Part shown: positions 55,059 to 63,537 of the stretch, piece after piece
How the letters are laid out: each line of letters begins with the position of its first letter
Numbering within the stretch: the first letter of the stretch is position 1
NCBI GenBank assembly: GCA_019358975.1
Contig: JAHHIL010000025.1
Coordinates: 1-64,000, forward strand
Length of the DNA stretch: 64,000 bases
Direction of reading: 5' to 3'
From: Trichocoleus desertorum ATA4-8-CV12
Lineage (GTDB): Bacteria; Cyanobacteriota; Cyanobacteriia; FACHB-46
Made by a program: the position numbers and the translations under genes
The notes under the pieces: model-generated
The model's database searches: none
What the model was told of the DNA's origin: nothing
What the model saw: the letters and a program-made list of their open reading frames with translations, nothing else

Positions 55059-55877
55059 ATGACGCCCAATCCTTACCTCCAACACCTGATTGCAGACCCA
55101 ACTTTCGGTTATCTCTTCCCCCATCGCTTGACTTTAGCGGCTTTCGGGGTGCCGAATGACTATCATTTGCGCAAGCACTACCCGCGCCTTGTGGAAGGCC
55201 AGCATTACCTAAAAATCCGAGGAACGGACCATGTGGAGCGCTTGTTCTACACTCTGGTGGGTTTGTTGATGCTTGCGGATCTCGTCAATACCCCCCAGTC
55301 ACAAGCGTTTAAGCAAGCTTTAGTAACGCACACTCAACCTCCGGGAGCGATCGTTCCGGCTCCCAGCCCTTCCCTCACGCCATACCCTTCGGGTGGTGCC
55401 GCCTATTCGACCCCAGACTCCACCTTCCATGAACCTTACCCAGAGTCCTATCCGACCCCTGCGCCCACCTCAGTTGCGCCCTATCATCTTCCGGCGATCG
55501 TTTGGGTGAGCGGAAGAGAGCAACCGAGCGATCGCCCGCTGCCCCGCTTCGCCACGAACATTCCCACCCCTCAAGACACCGCTGCTCTCATCTTTGAAGC
55601 CCAACGGGTTGCGGGTGAGCAAGCCCAACAAACCGCCCAAGCCCTCCTACAAGCCCAACGCCTGGTGGCGGAGCAGCAACCAACGGAAATCCACGTTAAC
55701 GTCAATCTTTGGAAGCGCTGGGATGACTGGCTCTCCCGTCAAGATACGTGGGCCGTGCTGCTGATCGTGACCTCGCTGGTGGCAATGGCAGGCATCGGCA
55801 CCTACCTACTCGTCAGCGCGGCTGTGCGCCCTACTCCCGCCCCGCTGATTGTGTCCCCTCAAAGCCAAGGCAGGTAA
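55059..55877 (+). CDS. Membrane-tethered protein with DNA-binding-like head
   Basis: 272 residues in three parts. The head (about 1-90: FGVPNDYHLRKHYPRLVEGQ, ERLFYTLVGLLMLADLVNT) resembles phage antirepressor N-termini. A Pro/Ser/Tyr-rich linker (about 95-185) and a Gln/Ala helix follow. A membrane segment, about 231-256, lies near the C-terminus (WAVLLIVTSLVAMAGIGTYL). The plan is the same as the frameshifted 53915 product: DNA-binding-like head, disordered linker, C-terminal anchor. The head would face the cytosol. Not a known family to me. Confidence 0.6.
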   Translation: MTPNPYLQHLIADPTFGYLFPHRLTLAAFGVPNDYHLRKHYPRLVEGQHYLKIRGTDHVERLFYTLVGLLMLADLVNTPQSQAFKQALVTHTQPPGAIVPAPSPSLTPYPSGGAAYSTPDSTFHEPYPESYPTPAPTSVAPYHLPAIVWVSGREQPSDRPLPRFATNIPTPQDTAALIFEAQRVAGEQAQQTAQALLQAQRLVAEQQPTEIHVNVNLWKRWDDWLSRQDTWAVLLIVTSLVAMAGIGTYLLVSAAVRPTPAPLIVSPQSQGR

Positions 55878-55881
55878 TGCT

Positions 55882-56358
55882 ATGCGACGAATGGTGAAGT
55901 ATTCTCCGAGTCCCGATGAATCCCGTCCTTCTCTAAATGCTCATCTCGTTACCCCCCGCACGCGCGAGCTGAGCGAAACTGAACTCAACACGGAACTGGA
56001 GCGCCTCAAACGCCAACAGCGCGGCGTGAAACTGGCGATCGCGGAAGCCGAGTTAGAAAAAGAGCGCATTAGCCTGACTCAAAAGCGGGTAGAAGTGGGC
56101 ATTGCCAAGGTTAACCTCGAGTCCACCAAATGTGATTTCCTCGCTGCCGCTCACAAACTCGTGGAAAAACGGGCCAGAGTGGCGATCGCCAGCGATAATG
56201 CTCAGTCGGCCCTCAGCGAGTGGAGCATGAACCAGGATGCCATCCGAGAGAAGGTACAAAGCATCCACCTCTCGGTTCAGGAAGCGACCCAAAAGAACGT
56301 GGACAAGGAAGATGACCTGCACCTGCGAGGAGTGGTATCTCGCTTCTCTTTACGCTGA
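55882..56358 (+). CDS. Coiled-coil hypothetical protein
   Basis: 158 residues from MRRMVKYSPS at 55882, 4 bases after the previous stop. Residues about 30-110 are almost all charged helix with heptads (LNTELERLKRQQRGVKLAIA and on), a coiled coil. There is no membrane segment. Its stop overlaps the next start (TGATG), so the cluster is tightly coupled. It may link the membrane proteins to the ATPase through helical contacts. Confidence 0.6.
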   Translation: MRRMVKYSPSPDESRPSLNAHLVTPRTRELSETELNTELERLKRQQRGVKLAIAEAELEKERISLTQKRVEVGIAKVNLESTKCDFLAAAHKLVEKRARVAIASDNAQSALSEWSMNQDAIREKVQSIHLSVQEATQKNVDKEDDLHLRGVVSRFSLR

Positions 56359-56645
56359 TGCTCGATGGAGCGGGATGGACCCGAAACACGTTCATGAAAC
56401 GCCTCGCGATCGCCTTGTCTTGCCTGCTCTGCCTCAACCTGCTGACGATGGGACTGCGCTGGCTGGTGGTCAGCCAAAGGCTTTCCTTACCCAATGTGGG
56501 ATTGATCGTCCTAGTAGGAGTAGGTATGGTGACCTTGACCTACTTTGCCACGCTGGAAGCCAGTCCCCATTATTCCCTCTATCACCGGGAAGCCAAAATC
56601 TACGCAACAGCGGCCTTAGCGGGTGTGCTGTTGGGATTACTCTAA
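56358..56645 (+). CDS. Small integral membrane protein
   Basis: 95 residues. The start ATG at 56358 overlaps the previous TGA by one base. Three hydrophobic stretches: about 14-32, 46-62 and 80-95. A later in-frame ATG at 56394 would give an 83-residue form. No family recognised. It lies directly before the ATPase gene and its end nearly touches it. Confidence 0.55.
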   Translation: MLDGAGWTRNTFMKRLAIALSCLLCLNLLTMGLRWLVVSQRLSLPNVGLIVLVGVGMVTLTYFATLEASPHYSLYHREAKIYATAALAGVLLGLL

Positions 56646-56670
56646 GTGCTGCCACTGGAGGGGGTGCAAT

Positions 56671-58980
56671 ATGACCGCTCGCGATCGCCCTTCAAATCAT
56701 ATCCTAGTGGTTCTGGCCCTCCTGTCGCTGTTTAGCTTTGTGGGGATTGGCGATCGCTCCAATCAATGGCTCTGGGTCTCTCTGCGAGGGGTCGGCTGTG
56801 GAGCCGCGCTGGCGGCGGCTTACGGCTACTCCCAGGAAGAAGAGACTATCCAGGCCACGGATGAACATACCCGCCTGCTTGAGGTTGCCAACGAAGTTAG
56901 AGAGGGGTATGAGTGGCAGCAGTACAACCTCCAATTGCAGCATCGACGCGAGATTGAGCAGTATGAACAAGCCCTGATGCAACTCCAAACCCAACTGCAA
57001 GCCGCAGAAGTCGTGAACTTTGAGCAGATGGAAGCAGAGCGAGAACGAATTGCCCTCGACTATGATCGCCTGCAAAAAGAACGGGAACGCTTGACCCAGG
57101 AACAAGCCTTATTGGAAGAGCATTACGATCGCCAACAGCAAGGCCTCGAAGCCCGAGAAGCGGCATTAAGCGAGCGTGAGGAAGAGTTTGAAGCCGCCAT
57201 GCGAGAGCAAATTGCCCAAGAGCGCGATCGTCTCCAAGCCCAAGAAGATGCCCTGAATGAACGGGAACGCTTGATGGTGCAGCACTTTGAGCAGGAATGG
57301 GCCGAACGCGAGGAATTCTACGCCGCGATCGCCGATGCCGCCGTGCAGGAGTCTTACAACCTCAAAAAACCAGACCTGCCCCGAGGGAGTGGCCCTGAAG
57401 AACTCCTGGCGCGCGAAGCGATTCGCTGCTTGTATGAGCATGGCATTGTGGTGAAAAAGCCCTTTGTCCGACCCCTGCCGCGCGATCGCTTTGAGCTGTG
57501 CTTTGAAGTGCTACCCGTGCTGGTGGATGGCAAACTCAGCACCCCGATTCGTTCTAGTGGCGAAGCCCTCAAGAAAATTAACAAAGACCTGCTTAAATCG
57601 CTGCGGATTGCTGTGCCCGGTTGTTGTGCGGACCCGATTATAGAGCCGATCGATGGGGGGTTAAAGCTCATCTTTGATGTCTCGGGCACTGATTGGGACG
57701 CTCTCGAGCGCGATCGCAAAGCTCGAGCCGATGCCATTCAAGACCCCGACCCGAGTCACCTCGCCACCTTCGTCAAGGAAAATCCGCAAATCTGCTTGAT
57801 GGGAGACTCTGGGGAAGGCAAGACCACCTTGATTAACAACCTGATTCTCCTGATGGAGCAAGATTTGGGTGACAATGTGGGCTTGATTCTCACTAACCCC
57901 AAACCCAACGAAGAAACAGACCTCAGCAAGCTCAAGTATGCCGATTTCGACTCCAGCATCTTTGGCTTATTAGAAGCCGCCACTGAAATCCTCTATCGCC
58001 TCGATTTGAACACCCATGCTCTGCTCAAGCGCCGCACCGTCCCCGACAATCCCCTCCCCGTCTTTACGCCGCTGATTTACTTCTTTGATGAGTTCTCCGA
58101 GATTGCTGGGGTGTGGAATCGCTGCAAACCAGAAGTGATGGAAGAGACGCTAGATACCTTCGCGGCCACGCTACCCCCTGAGAAACTGCATGTGATGGAT
58201 TTCATCCGCAAGCGCGTGTCTCCGAGCTCCTTTGCTGGAGATTTGCTGAAGTTCTGCTGGCGGGTGGGACGCACCGAAAAAGTCAAGCTGCTGGTCGCCG
58301 GACAAAATCTCAAAGCCTCGAGTATTGGGGTATTGATTACCGACTTAAATCAAACGGCGATTCTGTATCTCGGTGAAGCCATTCGAGAAGGGATTGAAAA
58401 GCGAGTCTCTTCCTGGCAAAAAGAATCCCTCAACCAAGAGTATGCCCATCGCAGTCAAAAAGTGGCAGAGAAAAAAGCCAATCGCTTTTATGGCTTATTT
58501 ATCCCCAAAGGCAGTAAAGCTTATTTTTCTACGCTACCGGATGAATCCACTTTTGCTCAAGATAACTCAGGGGTTGAGACGGTGCAGCGCCAAGATGAGC
58601 CCGCACCGGATGCACCCACCGCACCGGATTTAGTGCAAGAGTTAGAACATTTATGGCAACTGCCTTCTAAGGATAGTGACTCCCACCGCACCGACGAAGA
58701 CCGCACCCGCACCAATGCGGTGCCGAGCCAGTTTGACCCCCTCGACCCTGAGATTAACCCTCAGCTCACAGAAGTGGTTCTGAAGAACTTCGATGTCTAC
58801 AAATCCCAAACCAAAGTCATTGAAATGGTGTGGAATGTGGGCAAGTCTGGCACCAGCAATAAGTACCGAGCCGCCAAGTGGAAATTCAGGCGCATTCTCA
58901 AAAAGCACGATCGCAACCTACCCGGAAAACAATGGGGTGAAGACCCGGATGACTTCAAGAAATTCCACGAGATTATCTAG
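56671..58980 (+). CDS. Membrane-anchored coiled-coil FtsK/HerA-like ATPase
   Basis: 769 residues from MTARDRPSNH at 56671. Two membrane segments lie at about 10-26 and 33-50. A coiled coil covers about 60-215. A middle domain (about 245-345) leads to the P-loop: Walker A GDSGEGKT at 378-385 and Walker B LIYFFDEF at 468-475. A DFIRKR and VAGQN-type sensor segment follow. The C-terminal 130 residues carry a Pro/Asp-rich linker and a basic winged-helix-like end (VWNVGKSGTSNKYRAAKWKF) that could bind DNA. This order (anchor, coil, motor, DNA-binding tail) recalls FtsK and conjugative coupling ATPases, but no relaxase is nearby. A second degraded copy of its C-terminus follows. Confidence 0.75.
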   Translation: MTARDRPSNHILVVLALLSLFSFVGIGDRSNQWLWVSLRGVGCGAALAAAYGYSQEEETIQATDEHTRLLEVANEVREGYEWQQYNLQLQHRREIEQYEQALMQLQTQLQAAEVVNFEQMEAERERIALDYDRLQKERERLTQEQALLEEHYDRQQQGLEAREAALSEREEEFEAAMREQIAQERDRLQAQEDALNERERLMVQHFEQEWAEREEFYAAIADAAVQESYNLKKPDLPRGSGPEELLAREAIRCLYEHGIVVKKPFVRPLPRDRFELCFEVLPVLVDGKLSTPIRSSGEALKKINKDLLKSLRIAVPGCCADPIIEPIDGGLKLIFDVSGTDWDALERDRKARADAIQDPDPSHLATFVKENPQICLMGDSGEGKTTLINNLILLMEQDLGDNVGLILTNPKPNEETDLSKLKYADFDSSIFGLLEAATEILYRLDLNTHALLKRRTVPDNPLPVFTPLIYFFDEFSEIAGVWNRCKPEVMEETLDTFAATLPPEKLHVMDFIRKRVSPSSFAGDLLKFCWRVGRTEKVKLLVAGQNLKASSIGVLITDLNQTAILYLGEAIREGIEKRVSSWQKESLNQEYAHRSQKVAEKKANRFYGLFIPKGSKAYFSTLPDESTFAQDNSGVETVQRQDEPAPDAPTAPDLVQELEHLWQLPSKDSDSHRTDEDRTRTNAVPSQFDPLDPEINPQLTEVVLKNFDVYKSQTKVIEMVWNVGKSGTSNKYRAAKWKFRRILKKHDRNLPGKQWGEDPDDFKKFHEII

Positions 58981-59379
58981 CATCAACCGTAACCGTATCT
59001 TTGTTATTAGAAACTGCTAGCCCGTTGGCTTGCCTGTGCGGAGCCCGTATCGCCCAGAGGGTGGGTGGAAAGAGGGTACTGAAACAGCACGTCCCCCTCA
59101 AATTCTGCTCTGACTTACAGTAAAACTTCGTCTGCTTTAGTCCAAGTGAACCCCAGCCGACAACAAAGCACAACTGGGACAACCTCAACCAATTATCAAA
59201 CTGAACTTGTCCCGCAACTTTGGATCACTCAGTCTATGACAAATTCAGGAGCACGCCTTGTACCGACAGGTGATCGGATACCAACCTTCCAGCAATATCT
59301 TGATATTGCCTTGACCTTGATTCTAAGGAAGTGGCTGACGAATCACAACTTATCTCCTGAGGCGGTGCGGTCCCAACCT

Positions 59380-59645
59380 GACCTTGCACCCGACGCACCG
59401 ACCGCACTCAGCGCACCGGAATGGGTGCAAGAGTTAAAACGCTGATGGCAACTGCCTTCTAAGGGTGCTACCCTCAACCGCACCGATGCTGATAGCACCC
59501 GCACCCCTGTGGTGTCGAGTCCGTTTGACTCCCTTGATCCCAAGGTTAACCCTCAATGAAAGTGAGAGAAATAGTGTTGAATGTCAGCAAGTCTGGAACG
59601 AGCCAGCAGTGCCAAGCGGTGAAGTGGAAATGGAGTGACTACTGT
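59380..59645 (+). pseudogene. Degraded tandem copy of the ATPase C-terminus
   Basis: The segment reads APDAPTALSAPEWVQELKR, stop, WQLPSKGATLNRTDADSTRT, then SPFDSLDPKVNPQ, stop, and NVSKSGTSQQCQAVKWKW. It matches the ATPase linker and C-terminal end (58606-58890), with stop codons and an internal deletion of about 15 codons. It may come from a local duplication or recombination with a second copy of the cluster. An open frame begins upstream at 59146, but its first part is unrelated. Confidence 0.85.
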
Positions 59646-59668
59646 TTGAGTCTACAGGGGTTCCGACT

Positions 59669-60262
59669 ATGGTTGAAGAACCAATGCTGCCTCAGTATCA
59701 TAGGGTGAATGTTGATGGGGCTGAAACATCATCTGTTGCTGGGGTGATTGGGGCGATCGCGCTTGCTTCCTGCTCGCCTCAAACCCGCTTGTCAAATCCG
59801 GTGTCGGTTCAAAACCGTGAAACTCAGCTTCAAACCGTTCCCCTCAATCAAGCCGATATCGTCATGGGGCAAACCGTTTATGTTCCCATTTATTCGCATA
59901 TCTATCATCACAATAGCCAAGATCGGGTCATGAATTTATCAGCGACCCTTAGCGTTCGCAATACAGACTCGACCAATTCAATCATCCTTACCTCTGTGAA
60001 GTACTACGATACAGATGGTCAACTCATGCGGCAAGAGATTGAGCGTCCAGTGGCCCTAAAACCCCTGGCTTCCACTAGCTTCTTTGTGGCAGCAGATGAT
60101 ACGAGTGGTGGGTCAGGTGCAAACTTTGTGGTGGAATGGGTTGCAGAAAAAACGGTGTCAGAACCTGTGATTGAAGCAGTCATGATCAACACCTCTGGAG
60201 GGCAGGGAATTTCATTTATTAGCCCTGGGAAAGTGGTTGAGCAGTATGGCGATAGAAACTAG
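59669..60262 (+). CDS. DUF3124 protein, probable lipoprotein
   Basis: 197 residues. The N-terminus has GAIALASCSPQ, a lipobox (L-A-S-C), although the leading region before it is less hydrophobic than usual, so the start could be altered. The mature domain matches the cyanobacterial DUF3124 pattern: GQTVYVPIYSHIYHH, RVMNLSATLSVRNTDSTNSI and ASTSFFVAADDTSGGSGANF. Function unknown. Confidence 0.85.
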   Translation: MVEEPMLPQYHRVNVDGAETSSVAGVIGAIALASCSPQTRLSNPVSVQNRETQLQTVPLNQADIVMGQTVYVPIYSHIYHHNSQDRVMNLSATLSVRNTDSTNSIILTSVKYYDTDGQLMRQEIERPVALKPLASTSFFVAADDTSGGSGANFVVEWVAEKTVSEPVIEAVMINTSGGQGISFISPGKVVEQYGDRN

Positions 60263-60321
60263 CATCAGCCAGCTTGAATCTATATTTGGGTGGCTTTGTT
60301 CTGAGAAGTGGAGGTTAGATT

Positions 60322-61545
60322 TTGGTGTTTGGTTCTGGACCCGCAGGACTAGCGATCGCCGCTGCTCTTTGTGATGAAGGATTGAACGTTGCGGGTTTAG
60401 CGCCCGTTCTGCCTCCGGTTGAGTGGTCAAACACCTATGGGATCTGGTGTGATGAATTAGACCCGATGAACTTGACGCATCTTTTGAGCCACCGTTGGCA
60501 AAACAGTGTGGCTTATGCGGCTCAACAAGAAATTTCGCTTCAACGCGAATATGGCCTATTCGATAACGTCAAACTTCAAAACTATTTTTTGGAACGCTGC
60601 GATCGCGGCAAAATGACCTGGTGTCAGGGCACTGCTGCCACCGTGGAGCATCTAGCTAATTGCTCTTGTGTCACAACCACAGCAGGAACGACTTTATCCG
60701 CCAGACTTGTGATCGATGCCAGTGGTCACAAACCAGCGCTGTTAAAAAGACCCCAAAGCGATCGCATCGCTTACCAGGCAGCCTACGGCATCGTGGGCAG
60801 ATTCTCTGCACCCCCGATTGAATCCCAGCAGTTTGTCTTGATGGACTACCGCTCAGATCACCTGTCACCTGCGGAACGCCAAGCGCCTCCCACCTTCCTC
60901 TACGCGATGGATTTAGGCAATGATGTCTTTTTTATAGAAGAGACGTCATTGGCGAGCAGTCCTGCTGTGACGTTTGAGGTGTTGCAGCAGCGGTTAGAGC
61001 AGCGGCTTGCCTTTCGAGGGGTGCAGGTGAAAGAAGTGCAGCATGTGGAATACTGTTTGTTTCCCATGAATCTGCCGTTACCTTCGCTCGACCAGGCAGT
61101 GATGGGGTTTGGTGGGGCAGCGAGTCTGGTGCATCCCGCCTCAGGTTACATGGTGCGGGCTCTGCTACGACGTGCGCCTGGGGTCGCGAAGGCGATCGCC
61201 CATGCGGTTGAGAATCTGGAAGCTCCCTCCACCAGAATTGCTGCACTTGCATGGCAAACGCTGTGGTCAAGTGATGAGAGGCGTAAACGCGCCCTCTACC
61301 TATTTGGTTTAGAGAATTTGATGCGGTTTGATGAACAAACGCTCCAGGCTTTCTTTGCCTCCTTCTTTCAGTTGCCGCGATCGCAGTGGACTGCTTTTCT
61401 GGCAAATACCCTCTCTACCCCCGAAATGTTGCAAACGATGATGAACTTATTTGGTCGCACCACCCCTGAAGTTCGCTGGAATTTAATGCGCTCTGCCTGG
61501 AGCGATCGGGCGTTGCTTTGGGAGGCGTGGGTCGCTTCAGAATGA
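60322..61545 (+). CDS. crtL: Lycopene cyclase, CrtL type
   Basis: 407 residues. The FAD-binding loop FGSGPAGLAIAAALCDEG begins at residue 3, followed by family blocks NTYGIWCDELD, RLVIDASGHKP, YQAAYGIVGRF, FLYAMDL, EETSLASSP and CLFPMNLPLPS with GGAASLVHPASGYMVRALL. The enzyme converts lycopene to beta-carotene (or epsilon rings) at the membrane with FAD. The start is TTG at 60322: GGAGG is 7 bases upstream and a stop codon blocks longer ATG starts. The N-terminus is a few residues shorter than usual. Intact otherwise. Confidence 0.92.
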   Translation: MVFGSGPAGLAIAAALCDEGLNVAGLAPVLPPVEWSNTYGIWCDELDPMNLTHLLSHRWQNSVAYAAQQEISLQREYGLFDNVKLQNYFLERCDRGKMTWCQGTAATVEHLANCSCVTTTAGTTLSARLVIDASGHKPALLKRPQSDRIAYQAAYGIVGRFSAPPIESQQFVLMDYRSDHLSPAERQAPPTFLYAMDLGNDVFFIEETSLASSPAVTFEVLQQRLEQRLAFRGVQVKEVQHVEYCLFPMNLPLPSLDQAVMGFGGAASLVHPASGYMVRALLRRAPGVAKAIAHAVENLEAPSTRIAALAWQTLWSSDERRKRALYLFGLENLMRFDEQTLQAFFASFFQLPRSQWTAFLANTLSTPEMLQTMMNLFGRTTPEVRWNLMRSAWSDRALLWEAWVASE

Positions 61546-61599
61546 GTGTTTTTGCCTGGATACCCGTGAGGAAGGGAAATGCGATCGCCTAAAACTAGC

Positions 61600-62176
61600 C
61601 TATTGGCCGACTGCAAAGACTTGCTCTGCGGTGAGTTGCAGTTCTGGAAAGGCAGCAGAAATGATGCGATCGCTACCCCGAAACTGCTGAACTTGATACT
61701 CCCCGTCAACTAATTGGTAAATCGAGAGGGTTGGTTGTTTAGGTGAGCCCATATAACGCCTACCCCCTAAGCCGAGGTAATGTTCAACAATCCAATACTC
61801 TGGGATTTGCAGTGCCTCGTAATCAATAAATTTGTGTCCATAGTCGTCGCGCCAATGGGTGCTGACAATCTCGATCACAACTCGCACTGATGTGCCTTGG
61901 GTAATCGTGGAGCGTCTCTTCCAAAGGGGTTCTTCCGCCAACGCAGGCTGATCTAGAACAATGACATCGGGGTTGTAGCCTGACTTACCTGTATCGACTG
62001 GCTTGACGATCGCTTGGCGAGGAATGACGTAGGGCAACTGCAAACCGCTTGATTTCTAGGAATAACTCACCCGCTAGAAACCCACCCACTTGCTCATGCG
62101 TACCCGTCGGTTGCATCTCGATGACGACCCCATTCCACAATTCGTAGCGACCGTAGCCATCTGGATACCAGTCCAT
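61600..62176 (-). pseudogene. Uma2-family (DUF820) nuclease, frameshifted
   Basis: The N-terminal part from the ATG at 62176 reads MDWYPDGYGRYELWNGVVIE to EIKRF. The frame then changes near 62040, and LPYVIPRQAIVKPVDTGKSG continues in another frame with the catalytic blocks YNPDVIVLDQPAL, SVRVVIEIVSTHWRDDYGHK and YEALQIPEYWIVE to a stop at 61600. A single-base indel near 62035-62045 separates the two. The fold is a PD-(D/E)xK nuclease domain abundant in cyanobacteria. Sequencing error cannot be excluded. Confidence 0.85.
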
Positions 62177-62650
62177 CTGGCTACGGTCATCAGTTGAGGA
62201 AGCGCTTACACCATTGCTTTGAAGCCCTCAGATCTGGGTTAATTCTAAGTGTAGTTGAATGGCAGAGATGCATTAACATCAAGCGCGATCATAACGCCTG
62301 CTTCTGGCTCTTACGCAGAATTGTTAAGCGATCGCAACCGATAGATTGTAGGACTCGTTGTGGGCTGAATTGAGATTGGCATTCGGGAGATGACGCTGAG
62401 GAGAAGAGGAGATCTAGGGGCATTTCGAGGGTTGAGGTTGTGAGCCGTGCCTGTTGAAGGATAGGGGCATCGAATACAATCTCAATTCATCCCTCTATTC
62501 TGCAACGCCCAAAATCGTGCTTTGGTTCTTGCGACCCAGATGCTAGCAGATGGGACATTGCAGCGGTGCACCACTGCGATCAGTCGCTCAGCCGGGAACT
62601 TGAGCGGATGTCTCAGGAATTGCCAGAGGCGTGAAAGGTGCGATCGCACC
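62177..62650. other. 475-base region with no gene seen
   Basis: No frame longer than about 60 codons has coding-like composition. It includes the upstream region of the Uma2 remnant and the downstream region of the HU gene. Only the terminator at 62654-62677 and isolated HIP1 sites are recognisable. Confidence 0.5.
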
Positions 62651-62653
62651 CCA

Positions 62654-62677
62654 CAAAAAACCTCCCACTTGGGGAGG
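62654..62677 (-). terminator. Rho-independent terminator of the HU gene
   Basis: CCTCCC (62661-62666) pairs with GGGAGG (62672-62677) around a short loop. On the minus strand a run of U (from A at 62654-62660) follows directly. It is 24 bases past the HU stop. Confidence 0.88.
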
Positions 62678-62701
62678 CAGCGGCGGTTGAAAGGCAGCGG
62701 C

Positions 62702-62977
62702 TTAACTTGCCACTTTGTCCTTAAAGAGTTTTCCAGCAGAGAAGGCAGGAACCTTTGTGGCTGGGATGGTCATCGCTTCCCCCGATTTGGGATTGCGACC
62801 TTCGCGAGCTTGGCGCTCTCTGGCTTCAAAGCTTCCGAATCCGACTAACGTGACTTTGTCTCCTGCCGCCACAGTGGCTTGAATCACATCAAACGCAGCT
62901 GTGAGCGCGGCTTCGGCTTGCTTCTTGGTCACGTTGGCTTTTTCTGCCACGGCATCTACGAGTTCACCCTTGTTCAT
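62702..62977 (-). CDS. hup: HU-family DNA-binding protein
   Basis: 91 residues, normal length for HU. MNKGELVDAVAEKANVTKKQ, GDKVTLVGFGSFEARERQ, GRNPKSGEAMTIPATKVPAF and SAGKLFKDKV are the canonical HU blocks, including the beta-arm with the Pro that intercalates DNA. HU compacts and bends chromosomal DNA. The gene is single, with its own terminator at 62654-62677. Confidence 0.97.
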   Translation of the reverse strand: MNKGELVDAVAEKANVTKKQAEAALTAAFDVIQATVAAGDKVTLVGFGSFEARERQAREGRNPKSGEAMTIPATKVPAFSAGKLFKDKVAS

Positions 62978-63252
62978 AGAAGTTGCGAGAGATCTCTAGA
63001 GGGCTCGGTGTGATTATAGTTCAGGTTTCTCAGGAGCGATCGCGCGTTCCCCAACGAATCAGCCCAGTGCTGGCGATCGCGATCCGGTTGCATGAGATCG
63101 CACTACCACCCAGATTTGCTTCAGCCTGCAATCCCAGTCAAAATTTACCTGATGCAGGGGAACCGAACGGGTTTTAATGTCGAACCGGGAGGGCGATCGC
63201 TAGGATCAAATTGATGGGGCACCGTTCCCTACCCTGCACTGATTTCTAAGCG

Positions 63253-63537
63253 ATGCCTCAGCCCTGCCAACTTTGCCAGCGAGAGATGTCTGCTCTCACT
63301 GAACACCACCTCATTCCTCGTCAAAAGACGAAACGCAAGGGTCAAGACCCCAGCCCCACCATTCAAATTTGCTCCGTCTGTCACCGCCAAATCCATACGC
63401 TCTACGACCACTCCCATCTGGCCCTCCACCTGAATACGCTTGAGAAGCTGAAGCAAGACCCTCAGCTACAAAAATTCCTCGCTTGGGTTCACAAGCAAGA
63501 CCCGAATAAGCGAGTGAAAATAGATCGAAAGCGTTGA
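63253..63537 (+). CDS. Small HNH-endonuclease-like protein
   Basis: 94 residues. The zinc pair CQLCQREM is followed by LTEHHLIPR, then TIQICSVCHRQIHTLYDHSH, which gives a C-x2-C, H-H, C-x2-C-H layout of HNH nucleases. A basic C-terminus (NKRVKIDRKR) could bind DNA. It has no partner gene nearby. Similar short HNH proteins are common in cyanobacteria, with unknown roles. Confidence 0.8.
   Translation: MPQPCQLCQREMSALTEHHLIPRQKTKRKGQDPSPTIQICSVCHRQIHTLYDHSHLALHLNTLEKLKQDPQLQKFLAWVHKQDPNKRVKIDRKR

Noticed and set aside
53915-58980. A conjugative transfer module
   Set aside because: The ATPase recalls coupling proteins, but no relaxase, VirB4 or mating-pair gene is present in the window.
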